The notes below the pieces were generated by a model. It did no database searches, had not been told where the DNA came from, and saw only the letters and a program-made list of their open reading frames with translations. From Eunapius fragilis (Eukaryota > Porifera > Demospongiae > Spongillida > Spongillidae): a DNA stretch of 64,000 nucleotides. This document shows, in pieces, positions 1-10,900 of this stretch. Every line of letters starts with the position of its first letter. Within the stretch, counting starts at the first letter, position 1. A program made the position numbers and the translations under genes. Location of the stretch: positions 558,001 through 622,000 of the forward strand of contig OY811988.1 in assembly GCA_963681505.1 (NCBI GenBank), in the 5' to 3' direction.

Positions 1-110
1 AAACAGTGTCTGTGTCCGTGATACACACTGGGGTACCTCTTCTGTGATGAGCTGCTATAAAGAGCAGATAAGTTAGCCCTTCAAACCTTTGGCCCAGATA
101 GCCCATTAGA

Positions 111-381
111 TCTCTGTAGCTTAACTTTTTAGATCAACTTTGATGAGCATCACCACCATTTAAATGCTGTGGAGGAAACAGCCTTTTGCAATGCCACAAA
201 ACATGAATTCTATTACAGGAGATATGCATTATCTTAGTGATGAAAATGGAATATAAAATGGGAAATGGAAATGCCATTTTAAAAGTGCCATTGCACAAAA
301 ATGCTTTGCACACATTTGCAACGTCTACTGATCTCCGTAGCTTAACTTTAAAATTAACTTTGATGGGCATCACCATCATTA
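111..381. repeat. Degenerate duplicated ~50-bp segment
   Basis: The stretch at 111-161 (CTGTAGCTTAACTTT, then AACTTTGATGAGCATCACCA) recurs at 331-381 with few differences. The two copies lie in the same orientation about 220 bp apart. Together with the repeated ORF at 507-908 this marks the left edge as repetitive DNA. Confidence 0.5.
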
Positions 382-506
382 CCCGTAAGCTCAAAAAGCA
401 TTTTTGAACTTTGTCTTCTATAAAATAAACATTGTCCAATAATTTGGATTCGAAGTCCTTACCCTTTTAACTAAAAGGAATGTTCTTTGACACTGAATTG
501 TGATTT

Positions 507-908
507 CTATGGCAGGTTTCCATACAGTGGCTGCATGTGTTCTTTTACATAATGGGTAACTCCACCATGGTGAGCTGTTATATGTATAAAAGCAGCTAAG
601 CAGGCTACACCTTCAAACCCCTTCAACCCAAATAGACAAGGTCTTTTGCATTTTGGCAAAGAATGAAACATAACAAAGCCATGAAACAGCTCATATGGTG
701 GAACACAAATCACTTTATTTCCATTGTCGCCTGTGTATAAACATATTCCTTGCAGTAATTGAATCTTTATAAATCCATGCTGCCCACACATTATAATATC
801 AGAGGTAACTCTCTCTGGTACCATCCTACAGCATATTAATTCATGCACCTTATCCATAGTCTCGCACCATTGATAGCAGTATGCAATCGTTATTATTAAC
901 TGCACCAC
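507..908 (-). CDS. Hypothetical ORF, possibly an exon or repeat-encoded domain
   Basis: An open frame of 133 codons, rich in Cys and His and ending in GNLP before a stop. I do not recognise the family. A weaker copy of its 3' half is readable at about 1-130 on the same strand: FEGV..HITAHHGGVTHY here against FEGLTYLLFIAAHHRRGTP there. The unit is therefore repeated, and it either belongs to a gene continuing off the left edge or is a dispersed repeat. No splice sites or start context single out a start codon. It could also be chance. Confidence 0.25.
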   Translation of the reverse strand: MVQLIITIAYCYQWCETMDKVHELICCRMVPERVTSDIIMCGQHGFIKIQLLQGICLYTGDNGNKVICVPPYELFHGFVMFHSLPKCKRPCLFGLKGFEGVACLAAFIHITAHHGGVTHYVKEHMQPLYGNLP

Positions 909-1082
909 ACTACAATTTTTTCCTTAGGCCTTTAGACTTCTGAGTGGTCTTCTTCACTTGAGATTTATATTTTTCAATCCTGGCACTACCAAAAGAAAAA
1001 CCACGAAAAGTTGATCCATAACTTGACAGTTCTGTCCAGCACATTAGTAACAGAGTCCTCATCACACCCTTCACTTAACATA

Positions 1083-1312
1083 GACCCTGTTGGCTCTTTC
1101 CTTTCCCCAGAACATGGGTCTCCTGTTGGCTCTCTCCTTCCCCCCAGCACATGGGTCCCCTGTTGGCTCTTTCCTTCCCCCCCAGCACATGGGTCCGCTG
1201 TTGGCTCATTTCGTACCCCAGCACATGGGTCCCCTGTTGGCTCTTCCCCCCAGCACATGGGTCCCCTATTGGGCCCCCCCCCCAAACACATGGGTCCCCT
1301 GTTGGCTCATTG
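1083..1312. repeat. Minisatellite, unit of about 24-32 bp
   Basis: About eight imperfect copies of a unit containing CATGGGTCCCCTGTTGGCTC, separated by C-rich spacers of varying length. All frames stay open through it because the unit is C-rich, so the ORFs here (986-1291 minus, 1011-1340 plus) are by-products of the repeat. Confidence 0.85.
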
Positions 1313-3249
1313 TACCGGTGTCTCTAAGCTGATGCTGTAGTCGCTTCATGTTCTTTTGGTGACGTGCCAACCGAAGTTTTGATTTCCCATCACCTTAGAA
1401 AAGAGAGATTTTATAAAGCATGAGTATGTGTAGGTGTGACGACGGTATCATGTGTTGAACTGATCTCAAACATTCTTTAATTTAATTTTGGTATATAAGG
1501 TGTCATTTGATGTATGTAAATCATTGGTATTTTCCCGGCTGAGTGTTACACAGGTATACTAAATACGCCACTTTTCAATCTTTGAACTACAAGGCAAAGT
1601 AGGTGTAACTATTTTAGCTAGCACAGAACTGACGAAACTGTCGGACAAAGTAAGCATATCCTATAATGCACTATAGCGGTTCTAAAAGGCCCATGTGCAT
1701 ACCAATTGCCCTACACCACTTTTCATGCCTATTCCAACACACAATAATGCGTCTCCTTAATAAAACTTTACTTCATACAAGTTTCTTTTTAAAATTGTCT
1801 GCTATGTGGAACAGCCAATAATAATAATGTAGCTTGGGACAGAACTGTTGCAGTGGTGTGGAAGGAGTTACAGTGTAATTTTATTTAGACATGGTATCTG
1901 GAGGGGCTGGCCCAACAGTGGCTAAAGGAGGGCATGTCTGAGCTGTGCACACCAATTGGGCACACAATATATGCATAGAGGTAAAAGTAGCTCATGAGTC
2001 ACAAGCACGTGATCTTTTCGATCTGCTCACTGACCTTTGTAATGCGACATTCAAACCAAGCCAGCCAAACCTGTCATCGCACATCAAACACGTGCCTCTT
2101 CCTTTCAGTTATGCCCTTTTAATATAAGGACCTCCAGCAAGATAATACATGTGCACATGCAGGTTAGTTTCATGATTGATTGAGGTAAGTCAAGATGAAA
2201 AGCTTCATCTCAGCATCAAACTGACTGAGAAATTGTCCTTATCTTGCAATGAGAAAGAAACTTGCAAATGAACCCTGAAACTCATTCTGGCTATCATTAG
2301 ATCAGAGGTCAAGGTTTTACCGTATTATTATACACGCATGAGTGCATGTGATCGATCTTTTCTTTTCTGTGGGCCTGAATAATGACTATGTGATGCCTTG
2401 ATGTGAAATTGTCACCCACGAGCTCCTTAGTTTTCCCATTTCAACTGAGAGGGCTGAAAGTAATTCATTGCATATGCATGTGATTTCTTAGCACTACTTT
2501 GTATGGACAGGTCATTTCTACTGTCAATGTCTAACTGATCTCCCGCTCAGCCTCTTCAGCAGCATCATTAATGGGCCCATCCAGCCCTGACACTTGGTTT
2601 CATTCCTTTAGCTTGTTGTTATTACCTGAATGAAATTAATGCCCACACCAAGTTATTCATCAAATTACGAATTTAATTACGAATGTATACTGACATGATA
2701 ATTACCGCTATTAAAACACCGTGTATAATCATGTATACACATATACAGCGCGGTAAACGTTAGCATGTATAAGTGGATAATGTGCTACCAGAGTCCATTC
2801 TGACGTGTATTACCGCGATAGAACGCGCAAACCTTAGCAGGTGAATCAATTGAAATCACTATAACCGCTAGTGCCTTTAACGCGATTAAGCTAATAATGA
2901 TGCGTATATTTTCCCCTCGGGAATATAAAGGCCCTAGCACTTGTTCTGTGAACATGATGTTGAACTTTTCATTGATAATTTTATTTCTTACCTGTTGATT
3001 GGACATCCAACCAAAGTCTTGGTACTAATAATTACATGATTTCAATTTCACTTCTAACATTTACTTATTGCAGTTATTACTCCACATGTACACTCTCAAG
3101 TGCATTGTTATTCACAACTATCTTATCAGCAATTTGGCACAGCGCAATTTTTTCAGTTTCAATTTTGGTACTGAGCATCATGCATATGTATATAATACCC
3201 TATGTATTGTCTGTTTGTATTTACACTGTATGTGGTGCATTTTGTACAG
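1313..3249. other. AT-rich stretch with no gene seen
   Basis: No open frame here has coding character or paralogy to the neighbouring genes. It should hold the promoter or upstream exons of the UBAN-kinase gene starting by 3250, but I could not find coiled-coil exons in it. A reading into the 3250 exon from an ATG at 3202 is possible but gives a hydrophobic, intron-like leader. Confidence 0.4.
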
Positions 3250-6200
3250 GTAGCTATCTATAAAACAGATTTTGAGAGAGAAAGAGCAGACCGGGAGCAT
3301 ATGGCAGGTGTCGTGGAAACTGAGAAGTCAAAAAATACATACAAACAACGACTTTCTCCAGGTGTACATGAGGATGAGAGCAAAAGACAGGCACAGATTA
3401 AAATTATGCATGAGGATTATCAGAGAGCCATACGAAAGATATCTGAACTTGACACTGAAATCGTTGATTTGAAAGAGATGATCAAGGCATTTAATAGTAA
3501 AGAGGAATGTTTAAAAAGGTCTTTAGAGGAAGCATCAGCTACTAACACGAAGCTGAGTGAAGACAATCAGGTTCTGATCCAGCAAGTAAGGCAGTACAAG
3601 AAGCAGTCAGATAACCTGAGATCTCAGGTGGATGAACTCAAACAGGCAAACAGTAGCCTAGTTCAGCAGGTATGTGCTGCACCATCTAAATGAATATGTT
3701 TGAGTAAGAGGGGGAAAATGAAAATGATAAAAAATAAAATAACCTAACAACTTCACTCCATGAATGTGGCCAAGGGAGTAAGTATACTGGTCCACTTCAA
3801 TCTCCTTATGGTCCATGAATGTGGCCAAGGGAGTATACTGGTCCACTTCAATCTCCTTATGGTCCCTCTTAGGCACAAACTCTGTGTAGATAAAGATTAT
3901 GAAGCACATGCATGTATAAATCTTTGTTGATTGATATACCACGGGGAACCAATTATTATTATGTAGGTTACAATTATTGTACCCTACAGTGGTGTTGTGG
4001 TGTACCCGCCGCAAGGGGGGGGAGGGGAGGAGAGTACATAATGTTAAGGCACCCTATCCCCATATAATCGGCCAGGCAAACCGTAATACAGGGCTTTAAT
4101 TTAAAAAATTTAATTTATCTTTTTTTTCTTCATAAATTACTCTTTTTTTTTACATACTGTACATGTATAAATGAACGCTAACTTCAATCGTTATTTTGAT
4201 GCCCCTGTTTTTTAAGGGCTGTTGGGGGTGTAATTGCCTGGCCACACCACCACTAGTAGTACCCCATTTAAATTGAATTTACATGTTTTCCAAAGCATTA
4301 ATGTCTTAAGACATTGCACATGTATCAATGAGGGGTCACCAGCTCAAAATGCAAGCATTCACAAATTAACAATTGCTTTGCAAGCCATTAACAGTGTAAG
4401 TGACTATTGCACACTCTAGGTACAAAGGCAAATGGCAGGACACGACTACTACACAATACACACACTGGAGGGTCTTGATGAAAGAAAGTTGTAGGTGGTG
4501 GATCATATGGAGCTGTTTATGAAGTCATGATGAATGGAACACCTTGCATTGCTAAGAAAGTCCATGACATTCTAGTAGGCCAGGGAGGTCATGTTCAAGT
4601 TGGAAGTGATGAAGTTAAGGCTATAAGAGAGAAATTTCGAGTAGAATGTTCACTCCTTAGTAAACTAAAGCATCCAAACATTGTTCAATTCTTGGGTATA
4701 TTTCATGATAAAGATGATGATGTGCTTCTAATGGAATACATGCCCATGGACCTAGCCAAGTGCTTAGAGACTTGTATAAGGCAGAAATACATCATTCCAC
4801 TTCCAATACAGCTGTCCATCCTCCAGGATGTGACCAATGGGCTGCTTCACCTTCATTCATTAGCTCCACCCATCATCCATCGTGATCTTACAGCAGCCAA
4901 CATTCTCCTCACATCTGACATGAGAGCTAAGATAGCTGATCTTGGAGTGTCTAAAGTATTTGATTTGAAACAAATGCAAACAATTCAGCACACCAAAGCC
5001 CCAGGCACTCCTGCATACATGCCCCCAGAGGCACTAATGCCAGAGCCCAAGTATGATGTTAAGTTGGACATATTTTCATTCGGAGTTTTATCTCTTTATA
5101 TAGCAAATCAGGATTTCCCTAGTCCTCATGAAGTACTACTGACCACAGGTGTTGTTAGGCAGAAAAGTGTACAGGTTGCTAAACGACAACATTGGATCAA
5201 TAAAATGGGAGAGGACCATCTTCTTTATCCTATAGTGGTCCAATGTCTGCAAGACCTTCCAGAGGACAGGCCTACTACCATGGAACTCTGGAAAGACATC
5301 AGCCCTCTGTGTTCTGAACATAAAATTGGTTGGAACAATATAATGGAGGTAAAGTGGCATGATTTTCAGGTATTTTTTTGCATTATATAGAAACTGGTGA
5401 CACTTCTTTAGAAGCATGGATAAGTAGTTACATAGGTGATGCAATGCATTCTGATTGAATTGACATTAATCCATTTCATGTAATAATGTAACAAATAGTT
5501 TCTACATTTTACAGAAATCCTCATACATTGTATGTAGAAATTATTTTGGCAACAATGCAAAATAATACATTGATTGCTTCAATTGAGTTATCTGCTTTTA
5601 TATGATTACATGTGCTCACATGGTATCAACTGTTACTCAGATAAATTTATGATACGTGTGCCTCTATGTCCTCATGGAAAATCTGTAGCTTCTTATCGAG
5701 AATGAAAACCTTAAGGTGAAATGTGGAATGAAGACTGAGACAAACAACCAACAGGTACCAGTAGTTGTGATAGTACAATGACTGATAAACACTTCGACAA
5801 TATAGTATATTTCACAAGTTCACTACATTGTATTGTTTCTGCTCTGCTACATATCAGGGCATGTCTACTAAAGTTCTGCTTCCATGAGATTTTCATGATG
5901 TGTACATGTACATTAATGATGCCAACACTTCAGTTTTAATCCTCATAGCCTTGTGTAGGTTCTTTGTTATTGTTCATTGCCCACTGCTGGCCGGAAATAA
6001 AATTACCAGAAGTACGATACTAACAACATTTACTGGCCACACAAATGGATGCAATGGACTATGCAGTCGCACTCCTATGTATATGTATACATATTAGGGA
6101 TCAGCGTTCAAAAAAATCTTCCACTTCTAGTTTGATCCTTTATATAAAGAACATGTAGTAATTATTATGTATCTCTAGTGCATGCTGTGTGCATGTTGCG

Positions 6201-7026
6201 TCTGTATTTACTATGGCTATGTTCCTTTTTCTATCAGCCTGACCCTCCCATACTGCCCCCACAACCTACAATCAATGACATAGACCCCCCCAAAGTGACA
6301 CCAAGTGCACAACAAGCCTACCAGGATAGTCAGGTCAGACAGCCAAACCACGAGGATCCATATGCACACCAAGGTATGGAACAGGTGGCCCCTGGATTCC
6401 CTCTGAGAACAAACCCACCCAATATTCCATCATTCCAAGGCTATGGTTACCAGCCATCACCGGTCTACATCACTGCACCTGAGCAGGTTCAAGGGAATTC
6501 ACAGTCACATCCATCAAAGCATCCCCCCAAACAGGGAACACAGTGTGAAGAGGATGATGATCTTCCACCCCCAATATTGCCCCCTTCTCACCAAAAGGCC
6601 CCCCAGAGCCGCTCGCCTGTAAAGGTGCGGGCTGCATCAGGGCTGCCTCACGGCTCCCCATACCAGCAGCCCCAACCACCAGGGAGGTATGCACACACCA
6701 ATGTGGACATAGCAAACTATGGTTCACAGGTGTATGATAACCCACACTACCAGCAGGGGTGGCAGCAGGCTGTGGATGCACAGGGATTTGTGAACCCTCA
6801 ACCTCGGCTTGGAACAAGTGTGCCTCAGTCTCATTGGCCTGTTCAAAGAAGTCCTTATGTGATGCCTAATGCCCAGCTAAATTGTTTGGGTGGTGAGATA
6901 TCATCAGTCTACACCCCTCCTGACCCATTCCTTAGATGTCCCATCTGTCAAAATGCATTTAGGAAGGGAGATATTGAAAACTATGAGCGTCATATTCAGA
7001 TATGTGGCCAATGGTCCCAGTTGTAA
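3250..7026 (+). CDS. L1: UBAN coiled coil - type 2 kinase - Pro-rich - C2HC finger protein (5' end not found, one shift)
   Basis: Visible exons are 3250-3669, 4420-5348, 5689-5754 and 6238-7026, all phase 0 with AG/GT borders. Exon 1 encodes a long coiled coil opening with the UBAN motif IYKTDFERERADRE. Exon 2 is the kinase. Exon 3 is a 22-aa coil beginning LLIENENLK. Exon 4 is Pro/Gln-rich, with DDDLPPPILPP and YDNPHYQQGWQQ, and ends in a finger CPICQNAFRKGD..H..QIC. UBAN and NEMO-type fingers bind polyubiquitin in NEMO, optineurin and ABINs; a cytosolic ubiquitin-responsive kinase is inferred. Unlike L2-L4, the kinase follows the UBAN. The kinase exon is one base short near 4489 compared with L7 and L8, which breaks the frame before the Gly loop, so this is either a recent pseudogene or an assembly error. 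The first exon was not found. Confidence 0.75.
3758..3866. repeat. Tandem duplication of about 54 bp in L1 intron
   Basis: Two adjacent copies beginning CATGAATGTGGCCAAGGGAG and ending CTCCTTATGGTCC. The first copy has a few extra bases (AGTA). It lies in the intron between the UBAN and kinase exons. Confidence 0.8.
4420..5348 (+). CDS. L1 kinase exon (TKL/RIPK-like, type 2)
   Basis: A single-exon kinase domain. Motifs in order: Gly loop GGGSYGAVYEV, the Lys in CIAKKV, hinge region MEYMPMDLAKCLE, catalytic HRDLTAANILL, DLG in place of DFG in KIADLGVSK, activation-segment end PGTPAYMPPEA, and the F-helix Asp in DIFSFG. All catalytic residues are present. DLG keeps the metal-binding Asp and is common in TKL kinases. 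From about 4497 the frame is open to the end. Upstream, the exon start at 4420 (VQRQMAGHDYYTI..LDERK) is in another frame because one G is missing near 4489; the homologous exons at 48989 and 59723 read GGT where this one lacks a base. Confidence 0.85.
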
Positions 7027-7854
7027 CTTGCAACTATTGTATATGCATTGCAATTATGAGTTTAACATGTGTTCTGCTGCATTTGCATTAGTACATATAT
7101 ATGTGATACAAAGTAGATCCCAGGGAGATAGGGGCCCAGAATAGCATGTACATTAGATGGTATGTGCCGACCAGGCCATCACTAGTCGATAGGACGAACA
7201 ACTTGTGAGTACATATACTTAGCCTCACCCTCATGAGGCAGAATATCAGGGCAATGTTGGCCAGATGTGTCCCACCAACCACATCTTGTGACTTTTAGTT
7301 GTAGTACCTTAATGTGCATATTATTATTATTATTGACTATAATTATAATAATTTACAATAGTGTACTATTTAAAAAAACTATATACATGTATTATCTACA
7401 ATTATATAACACACAATCACATAAACAAACACAAACATCTGAAACGATCAGTTGCACCTTGATCTAGCTTGCACCCCCATGCTCAATGGGGCCCAGAGCA
7501 TGGCTTGTTATTATAGGAATATCACAAGGTTGGTTTTGTCGCCCAATCCTAAAAGGATTGTATACAATCAAATGTAACCAATAACTGAATGGCCATAAAC
7601 TTTGGAAGCTGTCCACAGAATGTACATTCCCCCGCCCAGGCCAGGATGACGAACAGGACAATAGACATTACTTCGATTCTACAAAGAAAGAAGTTATTTC
7701 TTTCTTACTGTATGCCCATACAGTACTAGTGTACGTGAAACTAAGACATGCATGTTCATATTGCTAGACCACCATGAAATTGATCTAGAAGTGAAACAAC
7801 AAAAACAATAACAACAGCTGCAATACATGTATATGTACCAGGTTGCTGGAGTTA
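7027..7854. other. Convergent intergenic spacer between L1 and L2
   Basis: The 3' ends of L1 (plus) and L2 (minus) face each other across about 830 bp. It should hold both 3' UTRs and poly(A) signals. I see no further gene. Confidence 0.5.
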
Positions 7855-10845
7855 TCAATGTCTGCCGCAAGTCTCGGCATGGCATTTATATTTCTGAATC
7901 TCTCCCTTCCTAAATACAACACCACACACACGACACAGCAGGTTGGGGTCAAAAGGGGCACCATCGCATGACACATCCACGACTGGACCACTTTGGAGGG
8001 GTGAATGCCTCAAGCCATCATCCATCCTTTGCGCTATGCTATTGCTCTGTGCAGGTCCTGGTATGGATGTAGAGCATGGGAGTACTGATAACTAATTGCT
8101 GACCAGAGTGGAGGGGCACATTGCTAATTAACCCAATGTACATGTATTTACCTTGTACTCTGGCAGAAGCATGTTGCTGAATGTCTTTCCTCCCCATGCT
8201 GTGATGTGGGGCTTCAGTGAACGTAGGTATGGGTACACCATAGTTGTAGTCGATTGGAATAACCGACTGAAAATGCGAGTATTGAGCATAATGAGGTGGG
8301 GGTGGCTTGTAGGGGACTTCCCCATGACTCCTGCAATGCATCTGTTGGAAGGAAGTGGGTTCAAAGATGGGAGGAGGCAGGTCATCCCTGTCGTTATCCT
8401 GATCACCTCCAACAGGTTTGGGCAACATTGCAACTGATTGATACCCCCTGCTTTTGCTTAGAAGTGCAGGCTCTGGTTCAAGGGCCATGCCTTCAACACG
8501 GCTTGATAGTGTGACCTCCAGCACAGGGGGTACCTGATGGATTGCAGTTGGTTCTAAGTGACCAGGATGTGATACTGAATGATTAGAGGTTTCAACTGTA
8601 GTCACTTGTGTAGAATGGCACTGGGGTATAGAATATACATGTCAATTAATAAATTACAATACATGTATGTATGTTTAACTCATCCATGATTTGTATGTGG
8701 ATAAGAGTCAGTAATTGAAACAACCATCAACAACAAGAAATTAAAAACGTCTGAGACAATTGCAGGAGAATATTGTAACAACTTATTTGGTGCAAATCTC
8801 TGTGTCTGAATCGTATCTGAACCCAAAGTTACACTGAGCGGTCAAAGTGAGCTAAGACAGTTAAACGTGTCAGATAAGGAAATGGAAGGTAACAGTACAG
8901 AAGGCAGCTCCACGTTTATTAAATTAGAGCTTAAATTACAACATTGTACTGTACATGCATGTTTCCCATGTATGACAAAATGCAAATCCCTCCATCACAA
9001 TTATATTCCGTGTATGGAAATTGCATTCAAGAAAAGCTACATTACCTGTTGTTTGTAGGCCTCCACCTGCTTCTGGTACTGCTTCACCTGGGCCACCTTC
9101 ACTGCTATCTCCTCATTGGCTTCACGCAATTGTGACGTTAGTTCTGTCAATTGTTGTTTCAAAAGATTTTCTGTATCACTGAGGCGTTCCTTGACAACAT
9201 TCAGCTGGATGAATGTAATAACTGAGATGGTGTAGATGTAGGATTTGTGGGCACTGTTAGTGTAAAAATTAAGAAGTGGGGATTCATGCACCAGGAATTT
9301 TTCCCCCAGATATAAAAGACTGCGTAGTAATGATCAAGTATGAACTGATAAGTTAATGTATTTTTGTAAGTCATTAATAGTTTGTTTCAAATCCCTAGCC
9401 TGATGCATAATTTCCATAATCTCAGTGCAGACTGTTAGGATTAATTTTGTTACAAACAGTGTTCACAAATCCTACAACATCCATCTTCATTTGTTGCATG
9501 TAAGCTATTATAAAATACCGGGTCATAAGAATTAAATCATATTTCATCTTTGGTTTGCTTGGCAGCTTGCACTCCATGGCAAGCCACTTAATTGTACAGC
9601 CTCACTCTTTTGCCAGTTAATACTGCATACATGAACTGACTTCTATCCCATACCCACAATAACGTTATCCACAGACTGCTAGCTAAAACTTACTCAGTGC
9701 TGCAACAGCCACGGGCAATGAGCCTTTATAATAGACTGATAGGCCGTAGCCAAGGTATGGAGCCCCTTGTACAGTTGTAGACAGGGGACTACTACTATAA
9801 GCTCTTTTCATTGGATCTGGAGTGTTCTAGTATTGTGTCATTTATCAGGATATCTTTGTGATGGCCCAGGGGCTTTTGCAAGCCTCTTTATTACTTTAGG
9901 AATATTTTGGGTAGCATGACAATTCTTTCCTGTATCAAAAAAAGGGACAGAGCATTTACCTTACTGTCATAAACAAAGCTTGGATTGGAAACTTATAACC
10001 AAGTCTACCATGAGTGAGTTATAAGGTCAGTGATTCAAATGTGGTGAGCTTGAAATTCGTATTGAGTATAACTTTCATTCAGAAATTGATTCATCAAAAG
10101 GAATAAATTTTGGGGCATCTAAGTTCTAAATGTTCTGCAGCTAGTGCCTTTGAATATAGCCGCTATACTGCATTAATAATACAACAAAAAATGTATTAAA
10201 CCAATCGAATAACACTTATAAGAAATGGAAAGGTTGTTTTGGTTCAAGTGTGGGGACAAGGGTGCATGTCTACATTGTCTGGTGTTTCTTGTTTCACCAA
10301 GTATGTTGTACACATACAAACGTTGGTGATTGCTTGCTCTATTCATAATATGCTATCATAAGGTTAGTTGTACAGTATTCCCTTGATAGAGGAATTGGCT
10401 ATTATTAACACTTAAAATCCTAAATACTGTACTCCCTGATTTTGTTATAAAAAGGCTAGTTAAATACCAGAACTGATCATCTTGTGTAAATGGATTACTA
10501 CCATATGATGTCAAACCTGCTGCTTAAGCACTTTTACTTCCATTTTCAAACCTTCCTTTTCTTTTTGAAGTTGTTCTCTCTGTACAATAGACAAAATTAT
10601 TTTATAACATCTCATAAATATGCACCGAACAAACTGAAACACACAATCCCACACACACATCAGTGCTTCCCCGAGCACCTCCCTGTATTATTTTTGTTGA
10701 TTAGGCCATAACTGTCTTATGCAATCTGAGGTTCATGCTTCTCTAACACATTTAGCCTATACAAATCAATCTTTACCACTTATCTATACAACACTTGTAC
10801 TTGATAATAAACACCCACTCAGCACCAGACTCTGTGGGAAACCCT

Positions 10846-10900
<55 letters not shown>

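Noticed and set aside
2785-3006. Minus-strand 73-codon ORF near the start of L1
   Set aside because: No paralogy, no splice context and a composition like the surrounding AT-rich DNA.
3202-3249. ATG at 3202 as the start of L1
   Set aside because: The segment up to 3249 ends in a good acceptor (TTTGTACAG), is hydrophobic, and all paralogs have an intron there.
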